Shown here piece after piece: positions 1-8,363 of a stretch of DNA of 64,000 bases. This stretch comes from an uncultured Alphaproteobacteria bacterium (lineage in GTDB: Bacteria > Pseudomonadota > Alphaproteobacteria > Rs-D84): positions 182,371-246,370 of the forward strand of contig CAKQNS010000001.1 in the NCBI GenBank assembly GCA_934255455.1, read 5' to 3'. Positions within the stretch are counted from its first letter, which is position 1; each line of letters begins with the position of its first letter. The notes beneath the pieces are model-generated. The model worked only from the letters and a program-made list of their open reading frames with translations. It did not search any database and had not been told where the DNA came from. The position numbers were made by a program, and so were the translations under genes.

Positions 1-272
1 CCGTGGAACTGTTGTTAAAGATGGACAAACAGAACAAGAATGTGACCGAAGTTATTGCGCTGGTCAACGATTTGTATGAAAAATATTCTGGGTTTATTGA
101 TAACTTTAACACGGTTGGCAGAAGCATAGACACGGCCATGAAAGCATATAACAATGCGCGCGGGCAACTGACCGATGGACGCGGAAATATGTCCAGATTG
201 TTCGACAGAATCAAAGAAAAAAGTGGTATAACAACTAATAAAAAAATCGCATTGGAATATAAAGATGAATAA
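1..272 (+). CDS. rmuC: RmuC family protein, C-terminal fragment (cut by window start)
   Basis: This is the last roughly 89 residues of a protein whose beginning lies before the window. The sequence (KMDKQNKNVTEVIALVNDLYEKYSGFIDNFNTVGRSID, then a run ending in SGRGN-like DGRGNMSRLFDRIKE) matches the end of RmuC, a coiled-coil protein with a nuclease-like core that limits inversions at short repeats. Only the helical tail is visible, so the catalytic core cannot be checked. The stop codon overlaps the start of def in the sequence ATGAATAA, so the two are translationally coupled. Confidence 0.75.
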   Translation, partial: VELLLKMDKQNKNVTEVIALVNDLYEKYSGFIDNFNTVGRSIDTAMKAYNNARGQLTDGRGNMSRLFDRIKEKSGITTNKKIALEYKDE

Positions 273-774
273 ATTGCAAATGAAACTTTGCGGGGATTTG
301 GTTTTGCGTGAAAAATGTGCACCAATTACCAAAATCACACCGGAAATACTGAATACTATGGACGAAATGATTGGCATGATGCGTGACCAATCGGGTGTTG
401 GTTTGGCCGCGCCACAGGTTGGTATGTTACAGCGTTTCTTGGTTATGATGAATCCTGATACCGAACAGGTATTCAGAATGATAAATCCTAAAATCGTTTC
501 GCGCAGTGCCGATACCTGCACTATGGAAGAGGGGTGTTTGTCCGTGCTGGGGCCTGACAATCTGCCGGTGTATTCTAATGTGACGCGTCCTGCATCGGTC
601 GTTGTTGAATGGACCGATGAAAATGGCGCGCCCCAGGGCGCAGAAATGTCCGGCCTGCCGGCGCGAATTGTTCAACATGAAACCGACCATCTGGATGGAA
701 TTTTGTTTATTGATTATCTGTCGCCGGTGCGTCGCGAAATGGTTATGCGCAAGGTAAGGAAGCACAAAGCATGA
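265..774 (+). CDS. def: Peptide deformylase
   Basis: Removes the N-formyl group from new proteins in the cytoplasm. All three family motifs are visible in this 169-residue protein: GVGLAAPQ at 44-51, EEGCLS at 88-93 with metal ligand Cys91, and HETDH at 138-142 with ligands His138 and His142 and catalytic Glu139. Length is normal for the family. The start overlaps the end of rmuC, and the stop overlaps the start of fmt by 4 nt. def-fmt is a classic pair, since Fmt adds the formyl group that Def removes. The C-terminus is rich in Arg and Lys, as is common. Confidence 0.95.
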   Translation: MNKLQMKLCGDLVLREKCAPITKITPEILNTMDEMIGMMRDQSGVGLAAPQVGMLQRFLVMMNPDTEQVFRMINPKIVSRSADTCTMEEGCLSVLGPDNLPVYSNVTRPASVVVEWTDENGAPQGAEMSGLPARIVQHETDHLDGILFIDYLSPVRREMVMRKVRKHKA

Positions 775-1580
775 AACTGGTTTTAATGGGCACGCCCGAA
801 TTTGTTGTGCCAATGTTTGATGCAATTTATAATGCCGGTCATGAAATTATGGCGGTGTTTACGCGCGGTCCCAAACCCGTTGGACGTAAACAGATTTTAA
901 CAAAATCGCCCGTGCAATTGTGGGCGGAATCAAAAAACATTCCTGTATATAATCGCGCATCTGAATATAATTTTACGCCAGATATGGTTGTTGTTGTGTC
1001 GTATGGCGTGATATTGCGCGATAATGTTTTATCGTCTGCGCCGTGTATAAATATTCACCCAAGTGCGTTGCCAAAATATCGCGGGGCGTCGCCAATTAAA
1101 ACCGCAATTTATAATGGCGATGCGCACAGTGCGGTGTGTTTAATGCAAATAACCGCGGAAATGGATGCGGGCGATGTGTATATGCGGCGCGATTTTGAAA
1201 TTGGTGAAAACGAAACGAACGACGACATTGAATTGCGTGTGTCAAAAATTGGTGCCGATATGTTGGTTGAATATTTGTCGCGTCCGTCGGAATATGCGCC
1301 GGTGCCGCAAACGGGCACGCCCACGTTTACGCACAAATGGACGGGTGCGGACGAAGTTATTGATTGGTCGCGTGGCGCGCGTGCGATACATAACCAGATT
1401 CGCGCACTGGGGGCGGGGCGCACAAAAATCAACGGCATTGATGTTAAAATTTTGCGTACACGCGTTGCGCAAAATGGTGAATTGGAAATTTTGCAAATTC
1501 AACCCGCTGGCAAAAAACCGATGGATTGGAAAAGTTTTGTAAATGGCCTGCGTGGTCAAACGGTAAAAATAGGGGAATAA
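771..1580 (+). CDS. fmt: Methionyl-tRNA formyltransferase
   Basis: Formylates initiator Met-tRNA using 10-formyl-tetrahydrofolate. The catalytic region NIHPSALPKYRGASPI is present around residues 94-109, with Asn94 and His96 matching the conserved Asn/His pair, and Asp135 in DAGD matching the catalytic Asp. At 269 residues it is shorter than the roughly 310 usual for the family, with a compact C-terminal tRNA-binding domain. It overlaps def by 4 nt (ATGA), so the two genes are coupled. The following small Cys-rich gene begins 2 nt after its stop, suggesting one transcript from rmuC to truA. Confidence 0.94.
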   Translation: MKLVLMGTPEFVVPMFDAIYNAGHEIMAVFTRGPKPVGRKQILTKSPVQLWAESKNIPVYNRASEYNFTPDMVVVVSYGVILRDNVLSSAPCINIHPSALPKYRGASPIKTAIYNGDAHSAVCLMQITAEMDAGDVYMRRDFEIGENETNDDIELRVSKIGADMLVEYLSRPSEYAPVPQTGTPTFTHKWTGADEVIDWSRGARAIHNQIRALGAGRTKINGIDVKILRTRVAQNGELEILQIQPAGKKPMDWKSFVNGLRGQTVKIGE

Positions 1581-1582
1581 TT

Positions 1583-1768
1583 ATGAATGACAAAGGTATA
1601 TCAGACAAAAAATATTGTATAAATTGTGGTCATTTGACATCGCATGAACGTTGGTTGGCATGTGGCAATTGCAATCTGTTTCGGTGGTTGTTTTATGGAC
1701 CAAAATTGGTCGCGTGGAATGATACATGCCGCAGTTTTGTGGCCAAACAAAACGAACATCAACGATAG
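1583..1768 (+). CDS. Small Cys-rich protein, possible zinc ribbon (61 aa)
   Basis: Not recognised as a named family. The 61-residue product has CxxC at 12-15, CxxC at 27-30 and a lone Cys49, followed by SFVAKQNEHQR. Two CxxC pairs suggest a zinc ribbon, though this is inference. The start chosen is ATG at 1583, 2 nt after the fmt stop, with AGGGG ten bases upstream; a longer reading would run inside fmt. The next gene encodes a shorter protein with a similar layout (CxxC near residue 12, then a C..F V...N E..QR ending), so the two look like diverged duplicates. Confidence 0.6.
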   Translation: MNDKGISDKKYCINCGHLTSHERWLACGNCNLFRWLFYGPKLVAWNDTCRSFVAKQNEHQR

Positions 1769-1777
1769 GTGGGTGGT

Positions 1778-1918
1778 ATGAACACGCAAACAAAAATGAA
1801 TGCAAAATCGTGTATGGAATGTGCGCGGTGGTTGTGGTGTCAAAATTGGTCGCTGTTGCAATTGTTGAACCATGGCGTGTGTAAATGCTTTGTCCCAAAT
1901 AATGAAAAACAGCGCTAG
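1778..1918 (+). CDS. Small Cys-rich protein, paralogue-like (46 aa)
   Basis: A 46-residue reading frame beginning with ATG at 1778 after GGTGGGTGGT and ending in TAG. Cysteines lie at 12, 15, 21, 35 and 37; the end (CKCFVPNNEKQR) resembles the end of the preceding protein (CRSFVAKQNEHQR). That similarity, the matching CxxC near residue 12 and the tight packing between fmt and truA argue that it is a real gene. Function is unknown; metal binding is a guess from the cysteines. It would be missed by annotation that discards proteins under 50 residues. Confidence 0.5.
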   Translation: MNTQTKMNAKSCMECARWLWCQNWSLLQLLNHGVCKCFVPNNEKQR

Positions 1919-1939
1919 GATAAAAACGGGGACATACAG

Positions 1940-2698
1940 ATGACGCGGTATCGCATAACGATTGAATACGATGGCACAAACCTTATAGGGTGGCAAGAAA
2001 ACCGCCAGGGCCCGTCGGTGCAATCTATTCTGCGTGATGCGGTTGAAAAATTTTGCGGTGCGCGTCCCGCTTTTGTTGCGGCGGGGCGTACCGATGCCGG
2101 CGTTCATGCAATTGCCATGGTTGCACATTTTGATTTGGATATGGACGCGGATGCAAACACCGTTATGCGCGCAATGAATTTTTATTTAACCGATATGCCT
2201 GTTTCCGTGTTGAGTTGCGAAATTGTGTCCGATGATTTCAGTGCGCGTTTTGATTGCATCGCGCGGCATTATAAATACATTGTGTTAAATCGTGCGGCGG
2301 CACCTGTGTTGGATAAAAATCGTGTGTGGTGGGTGCCGCGTAAATTAAATATGCGTGCCATGCGTGCGGCCGCGGCGCGTTTAATTGGACAGCACGATTT
2401 TACCAGTTTCCGTGCAACCCAGTGCCAGGCAAAAAGCCCGATAAAAACATTAGACACATGTAAAATCACGCGTCACGGCGACGCGGTCACATTTGAATTT
2501 TCGGCACGGTCTTTTCTGCATCACCAGGTGCGAAATATGGTTGGCACATTGGTTGAAATCGGATTGGGTAAACCGTACGATATTGATGAAATATTTGCCG
2601 CACACGCGCGCAGTGCGGCCGGACCTACGGCGCCGGCGGCGGGGTTATATTTTGTTTCGGCGGATTATGCCATGGGCGATGCGCCGGCGAATAAATAA
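1940..2698 (+). CDS. truA: tRNA pseudouridine(38-40) synthase
   Basis: Converts uridines 38-40 of the anticodon arm of many tRNAs to pseudouridine. The catalytic motif GRTDAGVHA is present with nucleophile Asp52, and the N-terminus (YRITIEYDGTNLIGWQ) is typical. At 252 residues it has normal length. It follows the two Cys-rich genes on the same strand. Its last 74 nt overlap the 3' end of comEC on the other strand, so the two genes share coding DNA tail to tail. No terminator separates them. Confidence 0.95.
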   Translation: MTRYRITIEYDGTNLIGWQENRQGPSVQSILRDAVEKFCGARPAFVAAGRTDAGVHAIAMVAHFDLDMDADANTVMRAMNFYLTDMPVSVLSCEIVSDDFSARFDCIARHYKYIVLNRAAAPVLDKNRVWWVPRKLNMRAMRAAAARLIGQHDFTSFRATQCQAKSPIKTLDTCKITRHGDAVTFEFSARSFLHHQVRNMVGTLVEIGLGKPYDIDEIFAAHARSAAGPTAPAAGLYFVSADYAMGDAPANK

Positions 2699-4592
2699 CG
2701 CGGCCCGAACCATATATTACCAATCCATCATTTAATATTTTGTGATTGCATTGCGGGCTGTCTATTTTGAAATACGACACGATATAGTCAATATTGTCGT
2801 CACGGCATAAATCAACCAAGTGTTTCGACAGTGGTACAAATTTCTGGATGTATGCCAATGTAAATTTAGGTGCGTGAAATATATACAGACCGTGGTCGTG
2901 TTTGCGGCGCGTGTTTTTCGTGCCGGTGGGTTCGCCATTTAATTGTTTCCATGTATCAAATGCAAAATAATGGTGTGATGCGCGCCCCTTGTTAAATTCC
3001 AATTGGCCGTTTTCAACAAATCCAACCAATTCGTGATCGTATGTCGCATAGAACACCGGCCGCGGGGTGCATATTACATTTGTCACCCCAAATGTGGCAA
3101 GCAACGCAAACAAAATATAATTTATTTTTACCCGTAATGGCCGCACGAACATCAATGACGCAAATGCCAATATGAACAGTACAATTGCCGTGTTTGACAT
3201 ATATGGCATATTCATACTGGCAAACGGTAATTCGGTTATGTGTGTTGCAATTTGCAATGCAAAATTGTAAACGGCGTTACCCGCATCCAGTGGCCAATGC
3301 CACCCGGTTGGCGCGACGATTGTTCCAACGATAACCAGTGGCATAATCGCAATTGAAAATATGGGCAGTAATACCAAATTGCCAATCAGACTGTATATCG
3401 GAAACGCACCAAAATGTGATATTACAAACGGGGCGGTGAACACCGTTGCAACAATTGATGTCATAGTTGCCGTATACAATATTTTTAATACCCAGTTTTG
3501 TGGAATGCGTGGTTTAACCGTGCCCCAAAACCAAATCAGGCCAAATATTGCGGCAAATGATAATTGAAATCCGGCCTGCATTACATAATGTGGATTTATC
3601 AGAAATATAATCATCATAGCAATGCACACATTGCGCATAGAAATCGCATTGCGGCCACATAAAAATGCGGCAAATACCAATGTTGCCATTAAAAATGCAC
3701 GAATGGTTGCAACATCAATCCCCGACAGAAACAGATAAAACAACAACCCAAACCACGCGCACACGGTCGCGGGTACCCGCGCCGGCACGCGGCGTGTGAT
3801 TGGCGCAATCAATCGGAATATGCTGTAAAATATTGCAAACAACCATCCGGACACTAATGTCATGTGAAATCCGCTGATTGACCAAACGTGCCCCACACCG
3901 GTGGCGGTCCAAATTGCGTTTTCTTCGCGCGGGACAATGTTTTTATATCCCAATACCAACGCGTCGGATAAAAAAGAATTTGCCGCACCGTGCAAATATT
4001 CGCGCAGTGTGTTTATGTTGTTGGCGTCATTATGCGCCAATATTTCGTATTCGGTAATGAAACCGGTTGCAGTCAGGTTATTAAAATATGCCCATCGCGC
4101 ATAGTCAAATGCCCCGGGTGCATAGGGCGGATTTGGTCGGTTCAGGTTTGCGGTTGCGCGCACGGTATCCCCAATGTGCAACGGTGCATCATTTTGTATA
4201 ACCGATGCGCGAATTGTGGCATGTGCGTCGCCCGCATTTATGTCTTGACCATCTATGCGCATAACAACGCGCGTTTTTGTGTCGGTGTAATCAATATTTT
4301 GAACCGTACCAACAACGGATGTGTCATGTACATTGCGTGGCATCTGTGGCGTATTTACAAAATGTGTGAACGTCATGGCATACATAAACCCAAATGCAAA
4401 CAATCCGCATGCCCGTACCAGTATTGGCACGCGGCGCGCGCCCGCCACAATACCGAATAATGCGGCAAATATAAATGGGTATGGAATTTGGGGCTCGGCC
4501 CCAATGGAAAAATACAGCGCGGCGCCAAACGCCATTAAAAACGGCACCCACAAAAATAAATTTTTAAATTGGTTATCTAACAACCCACGCAT
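2625..4592 (-). CDS. comEC: ComEC/Rec2 family DNA-uptake channel protein
   Basis: An integral membrane protein of about 655 residues with many hydrophobic segments. The Competence domain signature is seen in the centre (GVGHVWSISGFHMTLVSG, then a run of membrane helices including LLFYLFLSGIDVATIRAFLMA). An OB-like domain lies near the N-terminus. The C-terminal part after the membrane region is short and does not show the full metallo-beta-lactamase domain found in many ComEC proteins. ATG at 4592 is chosen; an upstream TTG at 4628 would add 12 residues, and neither has a strong ribosome binding site. Its 3' end overlaps truA. Role: probably moves single-stranded DNA across the inner membrane. 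Confidence 0.85.
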   Translation of the reverse strand: MRGLLDNQFKNLFLWVPFLMAFGAALYFSIGAEPQIPYPFIFAALFGIVAGARRVPILVRACGLFAFGFMYAMTFTHFVNTPQMPRNVHDTSVVGTVQNIDYTDTKTRVVMRIDGQDINAGDAHATIRASVIQNDAPLHIGDTVRATANLNRPNPPYAPGAFDYARWAYFNNLTATGFITEYEILAHNDANNINTLREYLHGAANSFLSDALVLGYKNIVPREENAIWTATGVGHVWSISGFHMTLVSGWLFAIFYSIFRLIAPITRRVPARVPATVCAWFGLLFYLFLSGIDVATIRAFLMATLVFAAFLCGRNAISMRNVCIAMMIIFLINPHYVMQAGFQLSFAAIFGLIWFWGTVKPRIPQNWVLKILYTATMTSIVATVFTAPFVISHFGAFPIYSLIGNLVLLPIFSIAIMPLVIVGTIVAPTGWHWPLDAGNAVYNFALQIATHITELPFASMNMPYMSNTAIVLFILAFASLMFVRPLRVKINYILFALLATFGVTNVICTPRPVFYATYDHELVGFVENGQLEFNKGRASHHYFAFDTWKQLNGEPTGTKNTRRKHDHGLYIFHAPKFTLAYIQKFVPLSKHLVDLCRDDNIDYIVSYFKIDSPQCNHKILNDGLVIYGSGRVIYSPAHRPWHNPPKQNITPPPAP

Positions 4593-4669
4593 AATGAAAT
4601 TATAGGAATTTATTTCATTGCGTCGCAAGTCTAAATTTCCTATGATGAAATCCCGTAAAGGAGATTGTG

Positions 4670-6238
4670 ATGACCAAATATATTTTCATTACGGGTGGTG
4701 TTGTTTCCAGTTTAGGCAAGGGCGTCGCGGCGGCAGGTTGTGGCGCCCTTCTTCAATCGCGCGGGTATTCGGTGCATGCGCGTAAATTTGACCCATATTT
4801 GAATGTTGACCCCGGTACTATGTCGCCGTTCCAGCATGGCGAGGTATATGTCACCGGTGACGGATTTGAAACCGATTTAGATTTGGGGTATTACGAACGA
4901 TTTTTGGGAATAAAATTGTCGCGAAATGATTCGGTGTCGGGTGGTCGTATTTATTGGGATGTATTAAATGCCGAACGCCGTGGTGACTATTTGGGCGCAA
5001 CGGTACAAATGATTCCGCATGTCAGCAATCGCATCAAAGACTATATCGCCGCACCCACCGGTACCGATTTTGTCGTGTGTGAAATTGGTGGCACGGTTGG
5101 CGACATCGAAGGTAAAATTTTCTTGGAATCAATTCGTCAATTTGCAAATGATGTTGGTCGTCGCAATGTAATGTTTGTGCATTTAACATTGGCACCATAT
5201 TTGGAAAAAAGTGGTGAATTAAAAACCAAACCAACACAAATGTCGGTGCGCCGATTATTAGAAAATGGAATCCAGGCCGATATGTTGATTGTGCGTACGC
5301 CGCGTATGCTGGCCGATGACGAGCGCGCAAAAATCGGAATGTTCTGTAATATGCCGGCAAAAAATGTAATCAGTGGTATTGATGTTGATAATATCTATAA
5401 AATCCCACTGGCATACGATGCGCAGCATGTGTTTGATATAATTGCCGAACATTTTGGTTTGCCATCTGTGCCGGGCGATATGACAAAATTTGAACGCATA
5501 TCTAATTACCTGGCGGCCGATATTCCAACCGTTCGCATAGGTGTTGTTGGTAAGTATTTTGATGTGCCAGATGCATACAAATCATTAAACGATGCATTGT
5601 TCCACGCCGGCATTCAAAACAATGTGCATATTAAAATAAAGCCTATAAATGCCGAAACTTTCACGCCCGCCGATTGCGCGGATACAGATGGCATATTGGT
5701 TCCGGGCGGGTTTGGAACGCGTGGCGTGTCGGGTAAAATTGCCGCCGCCGAATATGCCCGCACAACAGGCACACCATATATGGGAATATGTCTGGGAATG
5801 CAGGTTGCGGTGATTGAATTCGCGCGCAATGTGTTGGGGATAAAAAACGCGGATTCAACCGAGTTTTCGCCCGACTGTACACCCATTATAAATATTATGC
5901 CGGACCATACCGGAAATATGGGCGGAACATTGCGATTAGGTTCGTACCCATGTATGATTGCGCCTGGTACATTGGCGGCGCGCGTTTATGGGGCGGATAA
6001 GATATCAGAACGGCATCGTCATCGCTATGAAATGGATATATCGTTTGAAAAACAATTCGCCGATGCTGGTATGATTATTTCCGGACGCAGTCCCGATGGA
6101 CGTTTGCCAGAAATAGTTGAAATTCCATCGCATCCATTTTTTATTGCGGGGCAATTCCACCCGGAATTTGAATCCAGTCCATTTACCGGACATCCAATGT
6201 TTAACGCGTTTGTTGCCGCGGCGGCACATCGAAAATAA
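4670..6238 (+). CDS. pyrG: CTP synthase
   Basis: Makes CTP from UTP, ATP and glutamine. The N-terminal synthase domain begins TKYIFITGGVVSSLGKGVAAA with its P-loop, and the C-terminal class I glutamine amidotransferase has the nucleophile Cys374 in GICLGMQ and the His/Glu pair in FHPEFESSPF. At 522 residues it is of normal length. AAAGGAG lies eight bases before ATG 4670; a GTG directly upstream is rejected because of that spacing. It is read away from comEC and ends in a terminator shared with the convergent RNHCP gene. Confidence 0.97.
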   Translation: MTKYIFITGGVVSSLGKGVAAAGCGALLQSRGYSVHARKFDPYLNVDPGTMSPFQHGEVYVTGDGFETDLDLGYYERFLGIKLSRNDSVSGGRIYWDVLNAERRGDYLGATVQMIPHVSNRIKDYIAAPTGTDFVVCEIGGTVGDIEGKIFLESIRQFANDVGRRNVMFVHLTLAPYLEKSGELKTKPTQMSVRRLLENGIQADMLIVRTPRMLADDERAKIGMFCNMPAKNVISGIDVDNIYKIPLAYDAQHVFDIIAEHFGLPSVPGDMTKFERISNYLAADIPTVRIGVVGKYFDVPDAYKSLNDALFHAGIQNNVHIKIKPINAETFTPADCADTDGILVPGGFGTRGVSGKIAAAEYARTTGTPYMGICLGMQVAVIEFARNVLGIKNADSTEFSPDCTPIINIMPDHTGNMGGTLRLGSYPCMIAPGTLAARVYGADKISERHRHRYEMDISFEKQFADAGMIISGRSPDGRLPEIVEIPSHPFFIAGQFHPEFESSPFTGHPMFNAFVAAAAHRK

Positions 6239-6243
6239 AAAAG

Positions 6244-6264
6244 CGCCCGAATGGGCGTTTTTTT
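6244..6264. terminator. Bidirectional intrinsic terminator between pyrG and the RNHCP gene
   Basis: CGCCC-GAAT-GGGCG stem with T7 on the plus side and a run of T on the minus side. It sits between two convergent genes and overlaps the RNHCP stop codon. Confidence 0.85.
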
Positions 6265-6574
6265 AACCAAATATAAATTTATTATTGGCCGCCAATGCAA
6301 TTATTGCATCCATATTATCGGCATCGGTTGCGTGTTGTCGTATTGTTTTACCGCACGCCTCGCATTTATGGGTAATAATGTATTGGCCACCTGATGTTTC
6401 AACCGATATGGGACGCATCATTCCACCGCAAGTCGCGGCGCGGTCGCCCGGATTATTATCCACATGGCGCGACCATAAACAATTTGGGCAATGGTTTGTA
6501 TATCCATCGCCCAAAACATTGGCCCCACAATGGGCACAGGTAAAATTTTCAACCGTTCGCGTAAAGCGTTTCAT
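6263..6574 (-). CDS. RNHCP domain protein (zinc-ribbon-like)
   Basis: A 103-residue protein with the RNHCP family signature: CAHCGANVLGDGYTNHCPNCLWSRHVDNNPGDRAATCGGMMRP, then CEACG nearer the C-terminus. The cysteine pairs suggest two zinc-binding knuckles. The family is widespread but its biochemical role is not established. Its start overlaps the gapR stop in the arrangement TAATG, so it is translationally coupled to gapR. It is read toward pyrG and ends at the shared terminator. Confidence 0.85.
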   Translation of the reverse strand: MKRFTRTVENFTCAHCGANVLGDGYTNHCPNCLWSRHVDNNPGDRAATCGGMMRPISVETSGGQYIITHKCEACGKTIRQHATDADNMDAIIALAANNKFIFG

Positions 6575-6822
6575 TACAGCCCCAGCGCGCTGCGGTACAT
6601 TTGTGTCAATTCGTCCGCTTCGTCCAATTCATCTGGGTCCAATTTGCGCAGACGTATCATCTGGCGGATATATTTTGGATCAAACCCGGCGGATTTGGCC
6701 TCGCTGTAAATTTCCTTGATGTCGGCGGCAATTGCGGCAGAATCCTCGTTCAATTTTTCAATGCGTTGGATAATTGTCAATAATTGTTGGTTGTCAATGG
6801 CTCCATGATTTGCGTTTTTCAT
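6574..6822 (-). CDS. gapR: GapR family (DUF2312) nucleoid-associated protein
   Basis: An 82-residue protein with two helical stretches (QQLLTIIQRIEKLNEDSAAIAADIKEIYSEAKSAGFDPKYIRQMIRLRK) that matches GapR. In Caulobacter GapR binds AT-rich, overtwisted DNA ahead of polymerases. The family is nearly confined to alphaproteobacteria and so is a useful taxon marker. AAAAGGAT precedes ATG 6822. A 14-bp palindrome lies 31 nt upstream in the space shared with the divergent pyk gene. It heads a two-gene unit with the RNHCP gene. Confidence 0.85.
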   Translation of the reverse strand: MKNANHGAIDNQQLLTIIQRIEKLNEDSAAIAADIKEIYSEAKSAGFDPKYIRQMIRLRKLDPDELDEADELTQMYRSALGL

Positions 6823-6852
6823 ATCCTTTTCCCCTTGTTAAAATGATGTTTT

Positions 6853-6866
6853 TATGATATATCATA
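6853..6866. promoter_or_regulatory. 14-bp palindrome between gapR and pyk
   Basis: Perfect palindrome TATGATATATCATA in the short space between divergent gapR and pyk. It could be an operator for either gene or part of a promoter. No regulator is identified. Confidence 0.35.
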
Positions 6867-6914
6867 ATTCGTAAAAATCAAGGGAAACAACATAAAGAAA
6901 TAAAGCGGAAAAAC

Positions 6915-8285
6915 ATGAATAAATATACAAAAATTACGGCGTCTATTGGTCCAAAATGCGAAGATTACGAAACACTGTCGCGTATGATGCGCGCGGGTAT
7001 GAATGTGGCGCGTGTAAATTTCAGTCACGATACCGGCGATGTCCAGGGGGCCAAAATTGATTTAATTCGTCGTGTGGCGCGCGACCTGAATATGCCGGTT
7101 GCAATTATGATTGATCTGCAGGGGCCGAAACACCGCATAGGAAACTTTGCAACCGAGGATAAATACCCATTGCGCATCGGTCAAAAATTCACATTTGACA
7201 GTGACCCCACGCCCGGTGATGCTACGCGTGTTCAATTGCCTGATGCCGATGTTATGAAATCATTAAACCCCGGCGACAGAATATTGTTAAACGATGGCAA
7301 AATTGAAATGACGGTTGACGGTGTCGCGCCGGATAAAATTGTTGCAACGGTTATTCGTGGTGACGAAATCTGGTCGCGCCGTGGTTTTAATTTACCCGAT
7401 ACAGAAATTGCCACATCGGTGTTGACGGCCAAAGACCGCGCCGATTTGGAATACGCAATTACTAAAAATCCAGATTGGGTTGCAATTTCATTCGTGCAAC
7501 GCGCCGAAGATGTGGCCGAGGTTCGCGATTTCATCACCGCACGTACATCACACCCAATAAAAATAATCGCAAAGATAGAGCGCCCAAATGCGGTTGAACG
7601 CATATCTGAAATTGCGTCGGCGGCCGATGGGATTATGATTGCGCGTGGCGACCTGGCGGTCGAGGTTCCGTTTGAACAAGTTCCCGCAATTTCGCGCCAT
7701 ATTATTCGTACTTGTCGTATGTTAAATCGTCCGGTAATTATGGCAACACAAATGCTGGGCACAATGGTGGCCAGTGAATTCCCCACTCGCGCCGAAATCA
7801 GCGATGTTGCAAATGCGGCATATTTGCGTACTGATTCAACCATGACATCCGAAGAAACAACAATCGGTATAAATCCGGTAAATGTTATTGAAACAATGGC
7901 TCGCATTTTGGCATACGCAGACAGTGATGCAATTGCACATCCGAATGATTGGTTGCGCACGGAAAATGTTCCTGAAAATGATTGGTCTCGTTCTGTTGCA
8001 TCAATGGCATATTTGAATCATGCCGCGGCAATCGTTGTGTTCGCGCGCGATACATCAATTGCAACACAAATTGCGTGTCGGCGCCCCGATATGCCGATAA
8101 TCGCCATTTGCCGCGAGGATGTTATTGCGAACCAATTGTGTCTGTTGCGTGGGGTATATCCAATTTGCAACGACGATTTGTTCGGCCCGCGCGATGCGTT
8201 TGGTGCGGCGCATATATTTGGGATAAAAACCGGAAAATTGGTGATTGTGGACGACGAAAAAATCAGTCTGCGAATACTGGATTAA
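6915..8285 (+). CDS. pyk: Pyruvate kinase
   Basis: Last step of glycolysis: phosphoenolpyruvate plus ADP to pyruvate plus ATP. Family signatures are visible in order: TKITASIGPKCED at the N-terminus, IMIDLQGPKHRIGNF, the active-site block IIAKIERPNAVERISEIASAADGIMIARGDLAVEVP with catalytic Lys, and RPVIMATQML. At 456 residues it is near the normal length, with a somewhat short C-terminal regulatory domain. Together with the lactate dehydrogenase near 49000 it implies a fermentative end to glycolysis. A weak hairpin terminator follows. Confidence 0.95.
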   Translation: MNKYTKITASIGPKCEDYETLSRMMRAGMNVARVNFSHDTGDVQGAKIDLIRRVARDLNMPVAIMIDLQGPKHRIGNFATEDKYPLRIGQKFTFDSDPTPGDATRVQLPDADVMKSLNPGDRILLNDGKIEMTVDGVAPDKIVATVIRGDEIWSRRGFNLPDTEIATSVLTAKDRADLEYAITKNPDWVAISFVQRAEDVAEVRDFITARTSHPIKIIAKIERPNAVERISEIASAADGIMIARGDLAVEVPFEQVPAISRHIIRTCRMLNRPVIMATQMLGTMVASEFPTRAEISDVANAAYLRTDSTMTSEETTIGINPVNVIETMARILAYADSDAIAHPNDWLRTENVPENDWSRSVASMAYLNHAAAIVVFARDTSIATQIACRRPDMPIIAICREDVIANQLCLLRGVYPICNDDLFGPRDAFGAAHIFGIKTGKLVIVDDEKISLRILD

Positions 8286-8296
8286 AAATAGAATAC

Positions 8297-8323
8297 AAGT
8301 GCGCCAAAATGGCGCACTTATTT
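8297..8323 (+). terminator. Hairpin after pyk
   Basis: Nine-base-pair stem AAGTGCGCC/GGCGCACTT with a 5-nt loop. The T run after it is poor (ATTTGTTG), so termination may be partial. Confidence 0.6.
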
Positions 8324-8363
8324 GTTGACCGGGGGCGCTGTTTTTTACTAACATTTGTTCGTA

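Noticed and set aside
15..560. Long leftward frame opposite rmuC and def
   Set aside because: It lies wholly antisense to def with its three family motifs; no ribosome binding site and no family resemblance.
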